Program-made: the position numbers and the translations under genes
Notes under the pieces: generated by a model
Told to the model about the DNA's origin: nothing
The model's input: the letters and a program-made list of their open reading frames with translations, nothing else
The model's database searches: none
Shown here: positions 1 to 5,883 of the stretch, piece by piece
How the letters are laid out: each line of letters starts with the position of its first letter
How positions within the stretch are numbered: the stretch's first letter is position 1
Origin: CAZBGR01 sp964491535
Lineage (GTDB): Bacteria; Bacillota_I; Bacilli_A; RF39; UBA660
Direction: 5' to 3'
Assembly (NCBI GenBank): GCA_964491535.1
Contig: CAZBGR010000033.1
Span: forward strand, 1-6,902
DNA: 6,902 nt

Positions 1-7
1 CTCCTTA
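1..7 (-). promoter_or_regulatory. Shine-Dalgarno-like site of a gene beginning left of the window
   Basis: The first seven bases read TAAGGAG on the minus strand, a strong Shine-Dalgarno match. If real, a minus-strand start codon should lie about 5 to 9 bases beyond the left edge. The stretch from 1 to 220 would then be the region between that gene and the AI-2E permease gene. This is an inference from one short motif. Confidence 0.35.
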
Positions 8-220
8 TTAATTACATTTTACTTTATATTAAAAAGATTGTAAAGAAAAATATTTATTTAAATAATGGTATTTTAGCAATAATTTTAATATATTAATAAA
101 ACAACTCTTATAAATGTAACTTATAAATAGTATTTAAAAGAATTATTTTATGTCCATAGTATATAACATTTATTTTAAGATTGCAACTAACAACCATTTT
201 TATCATTTGTCTTATCGATA
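1..220. other. AT-rich intergenic region without a gene
   Basis: I find no open frame with a ribosome binding site on either strand. The stretch lies downstream of the AI-2E permease gene and probably upstream of another minus-strand gene. No convincing hairpin followed by a T run is visible after the permease stop codon, so the two may be co-transcribed. A weak minus-strand -35-like TGGACA (151-156) has no good -10 partner. Confidence 0.5.
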
Positions 221-1360
221 TTAATGTAAAACTTTAACAAAATTATTAAATATCCCGTATTTATTTTCAACAAAAATAATAATTAATCTAAATAAAGCTA
301 CTAAAGGAGTAGCAATAACCATTCCTAAAGGACCCCATAAATAACCAAAAATTAATAAACTAACTAAAATAATAACAGGATGCAATTTCATTGTTTTCCC
401 AATAATTAAAGGGTGCAATAACCCATTATCCAATGCTTGAACAATTAAAACAACAACAATTGCTAAAATACCTAAAGAAATATTTTGAGTAAAAGCTACT
501 ATTGAAGCTATTACTCCTCCAATAAAGGGCCCAATATAAGGAATAATATTAGTAACTCCACAAATTAAACCTAATAAAATAGGAGCCTTAAGTCCCATGA
601 TACTAAAAGCAATCGCACTTACAATTGACATAATAAGTGAAATTAATAAAACCCCCTTAATATAAGAAAACAAAGAACTATTTGCTTCTTCCATTAAACC
701 ATTAATATCTTTTCTAACTTTTATAGGTAACAAAGATAATAATGTTTTACTTATATTATCAGAACCTACTAATAAATAAAAACCAATAATTAAACCTAAA
801 GCAAAAATGCCTATCGTTGAAACTAAATTACTAAGAGTATTAATAATCATTGTTGGAATTTCAGTAGTTAAAGAGCTGATGGAATCATTAATATAATTAA
901 TAACATTAGTTTTAATCATTTCAATATTAATAAGATTAATATTATTAAACTTTTCTAAAAACCCATAAGCTAAATCACTAGCGTAATCAATAATAGCAGG
1001 TAAAATAGTAATAAAATCACTTATTTGTTCTAAAAGTAAAGGAAATAAAGTAATCATAATTAAATATAAAATAGCTAACATTATTATATAAATTAAAATA
1101 CTACTAAACAATCTGTTTTTAATTATTTTATTTAATCTTTTAACCCCTGGTTCTAATAACCAAGCTATAACAATACCAATAAAAAGGGGTGAAATCACTT
1201 TTAAAATAATTAATAAAATGGGTAAAACCCCTTTTAAAATTAAAGTTATCGCATAAATTCCAATAATGCAAAAGAAAATAAAAGTAACCTTTAAAATATT
1301 CTTACTTAAATTAATAACTTCATTTAATTTAGGGATATTTAACTTTTCTTTATTTTTCAT
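221..1360 (-). CDS. AI-2E family transporter (PerM/YtvI-type membrane permease)
   Basis: This 379-residue polytopic membrane protein matches the AI-2E/PerM permease family (PF01594) in length and layout. Hydrophobic segments lie at about 24-42, 46-69, 86-109, 181-198, 235-255, 259-288, 294-310 and 328-362. A more polar stretch at about 112-178 corresponds to the family's extracytoplasmic loop. The best family signatures are TNIIPYIGPFIGG (270-282), GKTMKLHP (321-328) and the C-terminal GPLGMVIATPL (343-353). Family members export or exchange small solutes; the founding AI-2 exporter role cannot be assumed, and Bacillus homologues such as YtvI are poorly defined. The ATG at 1360 is supported by AAGGTGAT at 1366-1373. 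The gene is divergent from gerQ and has its own sigma-A-like promoter. Family assignment is firm; the substrate is unknown. Confidence 0.9.
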   Translation of the reverse strand: MKNKEKLNIPKLNEVINLSKNILKVTFIFFCIIGIYAITLILKGVLPILLIILKVISPLFIGIVIAWLLEPGVKRLNKIIKNRLFSSILIYIIMLAILYLIMITLFPLLLEQISDFITILPAIIDYASDLAYGFLEKFNNINLINIEMIKTNVINYINDSISSLTTEIPTMIINTLSNLVSTIGIFALGLIIGFYLLVGSDNISKTLLSLLPIKVRKDINGLMEEANSSLFSYIKGVLLISLIMSIVSAIAFSIMGLKAPILLGLICGVTNIIPYIGPFIGGVIASIVAFTQNISLGILAIVVVLIVQALDNGLLHPLIIGKTMKLHPVIILVSLLIFGYLWGPLGMVIATPLVALFRLIIIFVENKYGIFNNFVKVLH

Positions 1361-1404
1361 TAGCCATCACCTTACTACTTATAAAATTTAACCTTTCTAG
1401 CAAA

Positions 1405-1433
1405 ATTATAACATATTAATAAACAATCATCAA
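1405..1433 (-). promoter_or_regulatory. Sigma-A-type promoter of the AI-2E permease gene
   Basis: Reading the minus strand, TTGATG (1428-1433) is followed after exactly 17 bases by a perfect TATAAT (1405-1410). Transcription would start near 1398, giving a leader of about 40 bases before the ATG at 1360. Confidence 0.6.
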
Positions 1434-1448
1434 TTTATTTAGCTATTA

Positions 1449-1478
1449 GTCATATCAAGTTAAAGCATTTCATATAAA
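1449..1478 (+). promoter_or_regulatory. Candidate sigma-E promoter of gerQ
   Basis: GTCATATC (1449-1456) and CATATAAA (1471-1478) are separated by 14 bases. They resemble the Bacillus sigma-E consensus (-35 around ATATT, -10 CATACAnT). No TTGACA/TATAAT pair serves this gene. Transcription would begin near 1485, right at the Shine-Dalgarno site, leaving a leader of under 20 bases. In B. subtilis gerQ is a mother-cell gene of the sigma-E class, so the match fits. The assignment is an inference from motif and context. Confidence 0.55.
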
Positions 1479-1484
1479 TAACTT

Positions 1485-1493
1485 AGAAAGAGG
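1485..1493 (+). promoter_or_regulatory. Ribosome binding site deciding the TTG start of gerQ
   Basis: AGAAAGAGG ends eight bases before the TTG at 1502. The nearby ATG at 1494 is out of frame and meets a stop after three codons. There is no in-frame ATG before the conserved domain, so TTG is the likely initiator. Confidence 0.65.
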
Positions 1494-1501
1494 ATGATAA
1501 A

Positions 1502-1870
1502 TTGAATAATAATGCATTTCCTAATCAAATATTTCCAGGAGGAATAACCCCTTTTGGTACCCCAAATCAACAATTAGCCCCTTCCCTTGAACAACAAATA
1601 ACTAATGCTAAAGCTCCCTTTACTGAAGTATCATATGTCGAAAACATCCTACGTTTTAATATTGGTAAAATGGCTAAATTTTATTTTTCTTTCCCCGATT
1701 CAGTTGAGTGGCGAGATCGTATTTTTAATGGCATTATTGAAGAAGCTGGTCGCGATCATATTATTATTAGTAACCCTAATACCGGAGTCTGGCATTTACT
1801 ATTAATGATTTATTTAAACTATGTCGAATTTGAAGAACCAATTACCTATAAAACCCCTCTTAGAAAATAA
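1502..1870 (+). CDS. gerQ: Spore coat protein GerQ
   Basis: The 122-residue product matches the spore coat protein GerQ. In B. subtilis this mother-cell-made protein is needed for the cortex hydrolase CwlJ to assemble, and therefore for Ca-dipicolinate germination. The conserved domain spans about 42-115: SYVENILRFNIGK (44-56), EEAGRDHIIISNP (80-92) and WHLLLMIYLNYVEFEE (97-112). Before it is a short linker rich in Pro, Gly, Gln and Asn. The protein is shorter than B. subtilis GerQ (about 180 residues) because that leader is reduced. Its first lysine is K37, so the N-terminal lysines that B. subtilis GerQ uses for transglutaminase cross-linking are absent. It starts with TTG. No cwlJ gene is in the window. 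A sigma-E-like promoter precedes it, and the LemA-family gene follows in the same direction. Confidence 0.9.
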   Translation: MNNNAFPNQIFPGGITPFGTPNQQLAPSLEQQITNAKAPFTEVSYVENILRFNIGKMAKFYFSFPDSVEWRDRIFNGIIEEAGRDHIIISNPNTGVWHLLLMIYLNYVEFEEPITYKTPLRK

Positions 1871-1877
1871 GAATCTT

Positions 1878-1906
1878 TTGACAAATATTAAATAGTTAGA
1901 TATAAT
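1878..1906 (+). promoter_or_regulatory. Perfect-consensus sigma-A promoter of the LemA-family gene
   Basis: TTGACA (1878-1883) and TATAAT (1901-1906) are separated by exactly 17 bases, matching the housekeeping consensus at every core position. The -35 begins eight bases after the gerQ stop codon. The start point should fall near 1912-1914, only about ten bases before the ATG at 1923. Strong vegetative transcription independent of gerQ is predicted. Confidence 0.85.
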
Positions 1907-1922
1907 TTTAATGGTGATAAAA

Positions 1923-2459
1923 ATGAATCCTTTCGTTATCTTACTAATTATTATTTTAATAATCTTAGGCCTTATAATTTTTTATATTACCATTTATAAT
2001 AGATTCCAAAATTATATTATTAGAATTAATACTGTTGAAAAAGATATTGATAATACTTTACGAAATAAATTAGATTTGTTAACTCGGACTATAAAAATAA
2101 TTAACAATAATATTAAAGAAGTTAAACTTGAGGAACTCGATTTTAAAAAAGCTAAATTATCCAATTTTGATTTAGATCGAAAAATTACTAATTTAATTAA
2201 CGATTTAGTTCAATTAAAAGATAAACATTCTAAATTAAATAGTAATGATAACTTTAATAAGGCATGGTTTGATTTAAATGAAACTGACGAACAATTAACA
2301 GCGTATAAAAGTTATTATAACGACAATATCATTAAGTTTAATAAATTAATTAGAATGTTTCCTTCTAATATAATTGGTAAAATAGCTCGTTTTAAAGAAA
2401 AATTATTTTATGATGGTAAAGATATGAATGATGAAGATATAAAGGATTTTAAAGTATAG
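1923..2459 (+). CDS. lemA: LemA family membrane protein
   Basis: This 178-residue protein has the LemA family plan. One N-terminal membrane helix (about 4-23) is followed by a long helical, coiled-coil-like cytoplasmic region. The first signature is YNRFQNYIIRINTVEKDID (25-43) and the second is the C-terminal YYNDNIIKFNKLIRMFPSNI. LemA proteins are widespread in bacteria; a biochemical function is not established. I place the start at 1923 rather than at the in-frame ATG at 1911. GGTGAT (1913-1918) sits correctly before 1923, nothing resembling a ribosome site precedes 1911, and the predicted transcription start lies at or after 1911. The stop codon directly abuts the last codon of the convergent DUF421 gene. 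No M48 peptidase (HtpX) or TPM-domain partner, often found beside lemA, is present here. Confidence 0.85.
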   Translation: MNPFVILLIIILIILGLIIFYITIYNRFQNYIIRINTVEKDIDNTLRNKLDLLTRTIKIINNNIKEVKLEELDFKKAKLSNFDLDRKITNLINDLVQLKDKHSKLNSNDNFNKAWFDLNETDEQLTAYKSYYNDNIIKFNKLIRMFPSNIIGKIARFKEKLFYDGKDMNDEDIKDFKV

Positions 2460-3170
2460 TTATTCTAAAAGATTAGGTCTTTTTAATAGTTCATCCCTTC
2501 TAAAAACTGTTAACTTATTAGTGTCATCAATGGTAGCTAACAAAATAGAATCAAGGTCATTAAAACCTTGTTTTTTTAATGTTTTAAGTAACCAACGAAC
2601 ATCTTTATTTAAACCTTTTAAAGCCTTTAATTGAATCTGTCTGTCAACAATAACATTAGTTAAAATCCCTTCATAAGGAGGATAAACATCAATATCTTTC
2701 CCTTTTAAAGGACGATATTCACTTTTAGGTAAAAAACTAACCTTACCACTAGTTTCCATAATCGCATAATCTAATTGATTTAAATCAAAATAACCCTTAT
2801 TACGGCATTCTTCCAATAAATCATTAATATCCAACATACATTTTCTTAACCCCGATTCTATTATTTTACCTTTTTCAATTAAAACAGTAGGTATGCCAGT
2901 AAATATTCTTCTTACCAACATACTTTTTAAAGTTAAAAAAGACATCACAAAAACAATTATTACATAAATAGTCATTACGACAATACTATTAATTAATGGA
3001 TAATCTAAATTAAGTGATCCTTCAGCAGCGATTGAACCAATCGTAATTCCAATTATATATTCAAAAACACTAAGTTGAGAAATTTGTTTTTTACCCAACA
3101 ACTTAGTTAAAAAAAATAAAGCTATTAAAGATAACGCACTTCTTAATGATACTTCTAATATTTCATTCAT
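2460..3170 (-). CDS. DUF421 domain membrane protein (YetF/YdfS-like)
   Basis: The 236-residue product has the DUF421 (YetF-type) arrangement. Three N-terminal membrane segments lie at about 6-22, 34-50 and 60-80, followed by a soluble C-terminal alpha/beta region. Family motifs are LLGKKQISQLSVFEYI (24-39), the GIPTVLIEKGKI stretch (92-103), and a region around 127-147 with FDLNQLDYAIMETSGKVSFL. Bacillus relatives (YetF, YdfS, and the transposon-borne 2Duf protein linked to spore heat resistance) sit in spore membranes. A spore role here is therefore plausible but is only inferred from family and neighbours. The ATG at 3170 has AAGGAG at 3177-3182, six bases away. The gene is convergent with the LemA-family gene with no bases between stop codons. 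The TetR gene lies upstream on the same strand but is separated by a terminator. No clear sigma-A promoter is visible in the 92-base gap. Confidence 0.88.
   Translation of the reverse strand: MNEILEVSLRSALSLIALFFLTKLLGKKQISQLSVFEYIIGITIGSIAAEGSLNLDYPLINSIVVMTIYVIIVFVMSFLTLKSMLVRRIFTGIPTVLIEKGKIIESGLRKCMLDINDLLEECRNKGYFDLNQLDYAIMETSGKVSFLPKSEYRPLKGKDIDVYPPYEGILTNVIVDRQIQLKALKGLNKDVRWLLKTLKKQGFNDLDSILLATIDDTNKLTVFRRDELLKRPNLLE
2467..2484 (+). terminator. Weak terminator-like hairpin after the LemA-family gene
   Basis: AAAAGA (2467-2472) pairs with TCTTTT (2478-2483) across a five-base loop, and the T run continues to 2484. It begins eight bases after the LemA stop, inside the 3' coding end of the opposing DUF421 gene. 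The stem is short and AT-rich, so strength is doubtful. Confidence 0.35.
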
Positions 3171-3202
3171 TTAGGACTCCTTTTAATACTATTATGAGAA
3201 AT

Positions 3203-3232
3203 AAAAAAAGTTTTATGTATTAAAACCCTTTT
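3203..3232 (-). terminator. Rho-independent terminator of the TetR regulator gene
   Basis: On the minus strand, GTTTTA (3221-3226) pairs with TAAAAC (3210-3215) across a five-base loop. The stem extends outward through two G-U and several A-U pairs. A run of seven T residues (3203-3209) follows. It lies about 30 bases past the TetR stop codon and upstream of the DUF421 gene, so those two genes are probably separate transcripts. Confidence 0.65.
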
Positions 3233-3262
3233 CTTATTTAATTAATCAAACATATATTAAAA

Positions 3263-3862
3263 TTACTTTTTATAGATACCTTTTTTAATTAAACTCATTT
3301 CCCTTTTGAAAATTTCAATATTTTTTTCGATTGACAAACTTCGTTTATAACTTTGGGTAAGATTACGAAAAAGAATAGCTTCTATAATATCAACAACATA
3401 AATAAGTTGTAATTTACTTATTATATTAAGTTTATTAATATCGATTAAATTAATCACTTCATTTAAATCATCTTCTAGATTAGGAGTAAATTTACGTTCC
3501 AAATCATAATTTAAGTTTAAAAAAATATTTTGAAAAAACTTTTCATTTAAAGAATTTTTTATTTTATCTAAAATATAACAATACAAATCAATAAAAGCAT
3601 CAATTACATCCCCTTGATGGTCATTTAAAAATATTATTAATTGCTTTTTTATATCTTGACTATGAATATCTAAAAGATGATAAAAGATATCTTCCTTATC
3701 TTTAAAATATTGATAAAAGCTACCCCTTGGAATAGCGGCTTCCTTAATAATATTAGCAATTGAAGCGTCACTTAAAGCCACCCGTGAAAATTCCTGAAAG
3801 GCCGCTTTCATTACTTTATTTTGTTTTTCTTGAGATAATTTAAAAAAAGTTGGCGTAGGCAT
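3263..3862 (-). CDS. TetR/AcrR-family transcriptional regulator
   Basis: This 199-residue protein has the standard TetR-family length. The N-terminal DNA-binding domain has its helix-turn-helix at about 33-53, with the typical ending IPRGSFYQYFKDKEDIF (44-60). The all-helical C-terminal half (about 65-195) would bind a ligand and dimerise, and is not conserved enough to name the inducer. I choose the ATG at 3862. A strong site (AAGGGAGG, 3868-3875) precedes it, whereas the in-frame ATG at 3880 has none and would place that site inside the coding region. The gene is preceded by a perfect sigma-A promoter and a palindrome suited to self-repression. It is divergent from spoIID. TetR regulators usually control a neighbouring transporter or enzyme, but none is directly adjacent here, so targets other than itself are unknown. 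Confidence 0.9.
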   Translation of the reverse strand: MPTPTFFKLSQEKQNKVMKAAFQEFSRVALSDASIANIIKEAAIPRGSFYQYFKDKEDIFYHLLDIHSQDIKKQLIIFLNDHQGDVIDAFIDLYCYILDKIKNSLNEKFFQNIFLNLNYDLERKFTPNLEDDLNEVINLIDINKLNIISKLQLIYVVDIIEAILFRNLTQSYKRSLSIEKNIEIFKREMSLIKKGIYKK

Positions 3863-3867
3863 TTGGT

Positions 3868-3875
3868 CCTCCCTT
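3868..3875 (-). promoter_or_regulatory. Ribosome binding site deciding the TetR start
   Basis: AAGGGAGG on the minus strand lies five bases from the ATG at 3862. It overlaps the short upstream extension that would begin at the ATG at 3880, which favours the downstream start by six codons. Confidence 0.75.
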
Positions 3876-3882
3876 AACATAA

Positions 3883-3897
3883 GTGACGGGTTGTCAC
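3883..3897. promoter_or_regulatory. Candidate TetR operator (inverted repeat)
   Basis: GTGAC (3883-3887) and GTCAC (3893-3897) form a perfect inverted repeat with a five-base centre. It begins just after the predicted start point of the TetR transcript (near 3900) and ends before the ribosome site. This spot suits autorepression by blocking initiation or early elongation. Two-fold symmetric sites of about 15 bases are typical for TetR-family dimers. That the neighbouring regulator binds it is inferred from position alone. Confidence 0.6.
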
Positions 3898-3906
3898 CTG
3901 TGTTTC

Positions 3907-3935
3907 ATTATACATAATTTTAATAGCAATGTCAA
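3907..3935 (-). promoter_or_regulatory. Perfect-consensus sigma-A promoter of the TetR gene
   Basis: On the minus strand TTGACA (3930-3935) and TATAAT (3907-3912) are separated by exactly 17 bases. Transcription should start near 3900, giving a leader of just under 40 bases that contains the palindrome. Such a strong promoter on a regulator gene fits a repressed, autoregulated unit. Confidence 0.85.
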
Positions 3936-4032
3936 AAGCATTTTGAAACTTCCTTTTTTAAAATAATTTAAAATACTTTTAAAGCAAAGTATTAATTAAG
4001 CATTTCGTTTAATACTAACTTTAGGTGATATT

Positions 4033-5319
4033 ATGTTTAAAGGACATTTAATAAAAAGGATAAAGAAAGAAAAGGTTTTATATTTATTTATTGATTATAA
4101 TTATGAATTTGCAAAGTTTATCCAGCGAAATAAAAAAGAAAAACATAAAACATTTTATCAAAAAGCTTTTGATTATATTAAAGAAAAAAAGATAGATTTT
4201 AACGGCACTAAAATTTTTTTAGTAGTTAATGGTTTAATTATAGGATCATTAATATTGAGTTATTCTCCCTATCAAGATTTAAGGGCTGAAACAGAACCTA
4301 AGTTTCAATATGTAGAGTATATTAAAGATTTAATAACACCTAGAACAGAAGAAAAAGAAATTGAAGTGTTAGAAATAGAAAATACAGAAGAAAAGGAAGA
4401 TGTTAATTTAAAAGATAACCAAAACATCATTAAACCTAAAACAGAGAAAAATGATCCTAATCCCCTGCCAAAAGAAGAAACAAAAAATAATGAGCAATCA
4501 ACCCCTGAAGTAATTGTTGAAAACGAAATAAAAGTAACCCTTTATCGTTATAATGGAACCATCGAAGAAATCAATTTAGAAGATTACATAATAGGAGTCG
4601 TAGGAGCAGAAATGCCTGCCTCCTTTCATACTGAGGCTTTAAAAGCTCAAGCCGTCGCTGCTAGGACTTATGCTTTAAAAAGAATTAATAAAAAGCAAGT
4701 CTTAACTGATTCTAATAGCCATCAAGTATATAAAGATACTAATCAATTAAAAGCCTTATGGGGTAATAGCTTTAATACTTATTATAATAAAATTAAAACT
4801 GCCGTAATAAATACCAAAAATGAATATATAGCTTATCATAATTATTATATCGATGCTATTTATCATTCAACTAGTAATGGACAAACCGAAGCTGCAGTAG
4901 CAGTATGGGGTAATAGTTTTCCATATTTAATAAGTGTTGATAGCTCATGGGATTTAAATGCTTCTAGTTATCTTCGTGAAGAAATTAAAAATTTAAATGA
5001 TGTTAATCATTTACTTAATTTAAATTTAAATGAAAATAGTATTATAGAAATATTATCTAGAACATCTAGTAATAGAATAAACACTATCGGTTTAGATGAT
5101 AGTGTTTATACAGGAAAATATTTAAGAGAAACTTTAGGTCTTAGATCGACTGATTTTGATATTAGAATTGAAGGAAATAACATTATATTCACCACTAGAG
5201 GTTATGGACACGGAGTAGGAATGAGTCAATATGGAGCGAATGGAATGGCCAATCAAGGCTATACTTATAAAGAAATATTAGCTCATTATTATCCGGGAAC
5301 TAATATATTAAAATATTAA
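4033..5319 (+). CDS. spoIID: Stage II sporulation protein D (SpoIID), lytic transglycosylase, with an extra N-terminal module
   Basis: The 428-residue product is SpoIID, which cleaves peptide-stripped glycan strands of septal peptidoglycan during engulfment, working with SpoIIM and SpoIIP in Bacillus. The catalytic domain spans about 165-428. It includes LEDYIIGVVGAEMP (182-195) with the probable catalytic glutamate E193, AQAVAARTYAL (205-215), the YHSTSNGQT stretch (277-285), VWGN (291-294) and the closing GYGHGVGMSQYGANGMA (390-406). It lacks the cysteines that bind zinc in the Clostridioides difficile enzyme. Unusually, the membrane helix (about 60-78) is preceded by about 58 basic, partly hydrophobic residues, including VLYLFIDYNYEFAKF (15-29). 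It is followed by a Glu/Lys/Asn-rich linker (about 105-165). The usual protein is about 340 residues with the helix near its start. The ATG at 4033 has AGGTGAT just upstream. spoIIM and spoIIP are not in the window. Confidence 0.92.
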   Translation: MFKGHLIKRIKKEKVLYLFIDYNYEFAKFIQRNKKEKHKTFYQKAFDYIKEKKIDFNGTKIFLVVNGLIIGSLILSYSPYQDLRAETEPKFQYVEYIKDLITPRTEEKEIEVLEIENTEEKEDVNLKDNQNIIKPKTEKNDPNPLPKEETKNNEQSTPEVIVENEIKVTLYRYNGTIEEINLEDYIIGVVGAEMPASFHTEALKAQAVAARTYALKRINKKQVLTDSNSHQVYKDTNQLKALWGNSFNTYYNKIKTAVINTKNEYIAYHNYYIDAIYHSTSNGQTEAAVAVWGNSFPYLISVDSSWDLNASSYLREEIKNLNDVNHLLNLNLNENSIIEILSRTSSNRINTIGLDDSVYTGKYLRETLGLRSTDFDIRIEGNNIIFTTRGYGHGVGMSQYGANGMANQGYTYKEILAHYYPGTNILKY

Positions 5320-5341
5320 ATTTACTTTTAATTAATTCCAT

Positions 5342-5371
5342 AAAAAAAGAATTAAAACTTGTTTTTTAATT
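5342..5371 (-). terminator. Candidate terminator of the pilin-like operon
   Basis: On the minus strand AATTAAAA (5364-5371) pairs with TTTTAATT (5350-5357) across a six-base loop. One C and then seven T residues (5342-5348) follow. It lies 55 bases past the last pilin stop codon. The stem is entirely A-T. A weaker plus-strand hairpin (5332-5338 with 5349-5355, followed by six T at 5362-5367) overlaps it and might serve spoIID, so the 107-base gap could terminate both converging transcripts. Confidence 0.5.
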
Positions 5372-5426
5372 ATATAACTATTAATTAACAAATCTAAATT
5401 CTTTTTAATTTTATTTTTATTATTTA

Positions 5427-5822
5427 TTATTGAACATCTTTAAGAAACGGAGTAAATATTAATTTATTATCTCCTTCTTTAGTCACAGTAACTTTTGTAC
5501 AATCATAGCCAGGACCAGCAGCAGTATTTAAAAGTTTTTTATTTGTTTTAGGATTAATCAAATTTTTTTTTAAATAACCCGTATCCTCTAATTGTTTTAA
5601 GGTGATTACATACGGGTAAGTAATGGTTTGATCTTCAGTTTCAAACACTATATATTTCTCGGCGGCAGAAGCTATGAGATCTTTTTGGCGATCCTCAGCT
5701 TTATTTCGAAAATTAGTAATCATCGTTGTTACTCTTGGAACCGCTAATACTAAAATAATACCTAAAATAATAATGACGGCTAGTAATTCAACTAATGTAA
5801 AAGCCTTTTTGTTTTTTAACAT
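5427..5822 (-). CDS. Type IV pilin-like protein, third gene of the array (pilin A)
   Basis: The 131-residue prepilin has a seven-residue basic leader (MLKNKKA). The predicted prepilin-peptidase cut is between A7 and F8, giving a mature end FTLVE with the conserved Glu5 (E12). The hydrophobic helix (8-29) both anchors the protein and would pack the pilus core. The soluble part has SAAEKYIVFE (52-61), a TLKQLEDTGYLK segment (74-85) and NPKT (90-93), then a tail unlike its two neighbours. It contains a single cysteine (C108). The ATG at 5822 is served by GAAGGAGAA (5828-5836). The gene lies 61 bases after pilin B and is last before the terminator candidate. Its 5' coding DNA is nearly identical to that of pilin B. 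Whether it is a major pilin, minor pilin or secretion pseudopilin cannot be decided. Confidence 0.85.
   Translation of the reverse strand: MLKNKKAFTLVELLAVIIILGIILVLAVPRVTTMITNFRNKAEDRQKDLIASAAEKYIVFETEDQTITYPYVITLKQLEDTGYLKKNLINPKTNKKLLNTAAGPGYDCTKVTVTKEGDNKLIFTPFLKDVQ
5701..5822 (-). repeat. Pilin N-terminal cassette, copy in pilin A
   Basis: These 122 bases match 6131-6252 in pilin B with about eight mismatches by eye. The inner 74 bases (5731-5804 against 6161-6234) are identical, silent positions included. The repeat covers the leader, cleavage site and membrane helix; the rest of the two genes is strongly diverged. Confidence 0.9.
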
Positions 5823-5883
5823 TTCATTTCTCCTTCATTTTTTTCAAAACCCACTTCATTAATATAAATATTTAAAACAATTA

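Noticed and set aside
213..220. TATCGATA palindrome
   Set aside because: A single 8-base palindrome without partner or context; no function can be supported.
1605..1805. Plus-strand open frame inside gerQ
   Set aside because: It overlaps the well-conserved GerQ frame, has no family resemblance and is a shadow frame.
3987..4018. Sigma-E-like promoter for spoIID
   Set aside because: An AATACTAA element near 4011 is only a partial -10 match and no good -35 lies at the right spacing, although sigma-E control would be expected for spoIID.
5674..5862. Plus-strand open frame opposite pilin A
   Set aside because: It is antisense to the pilin leader and helix. A similar antisense frame opposite each pilin is expected from the repeated codons.
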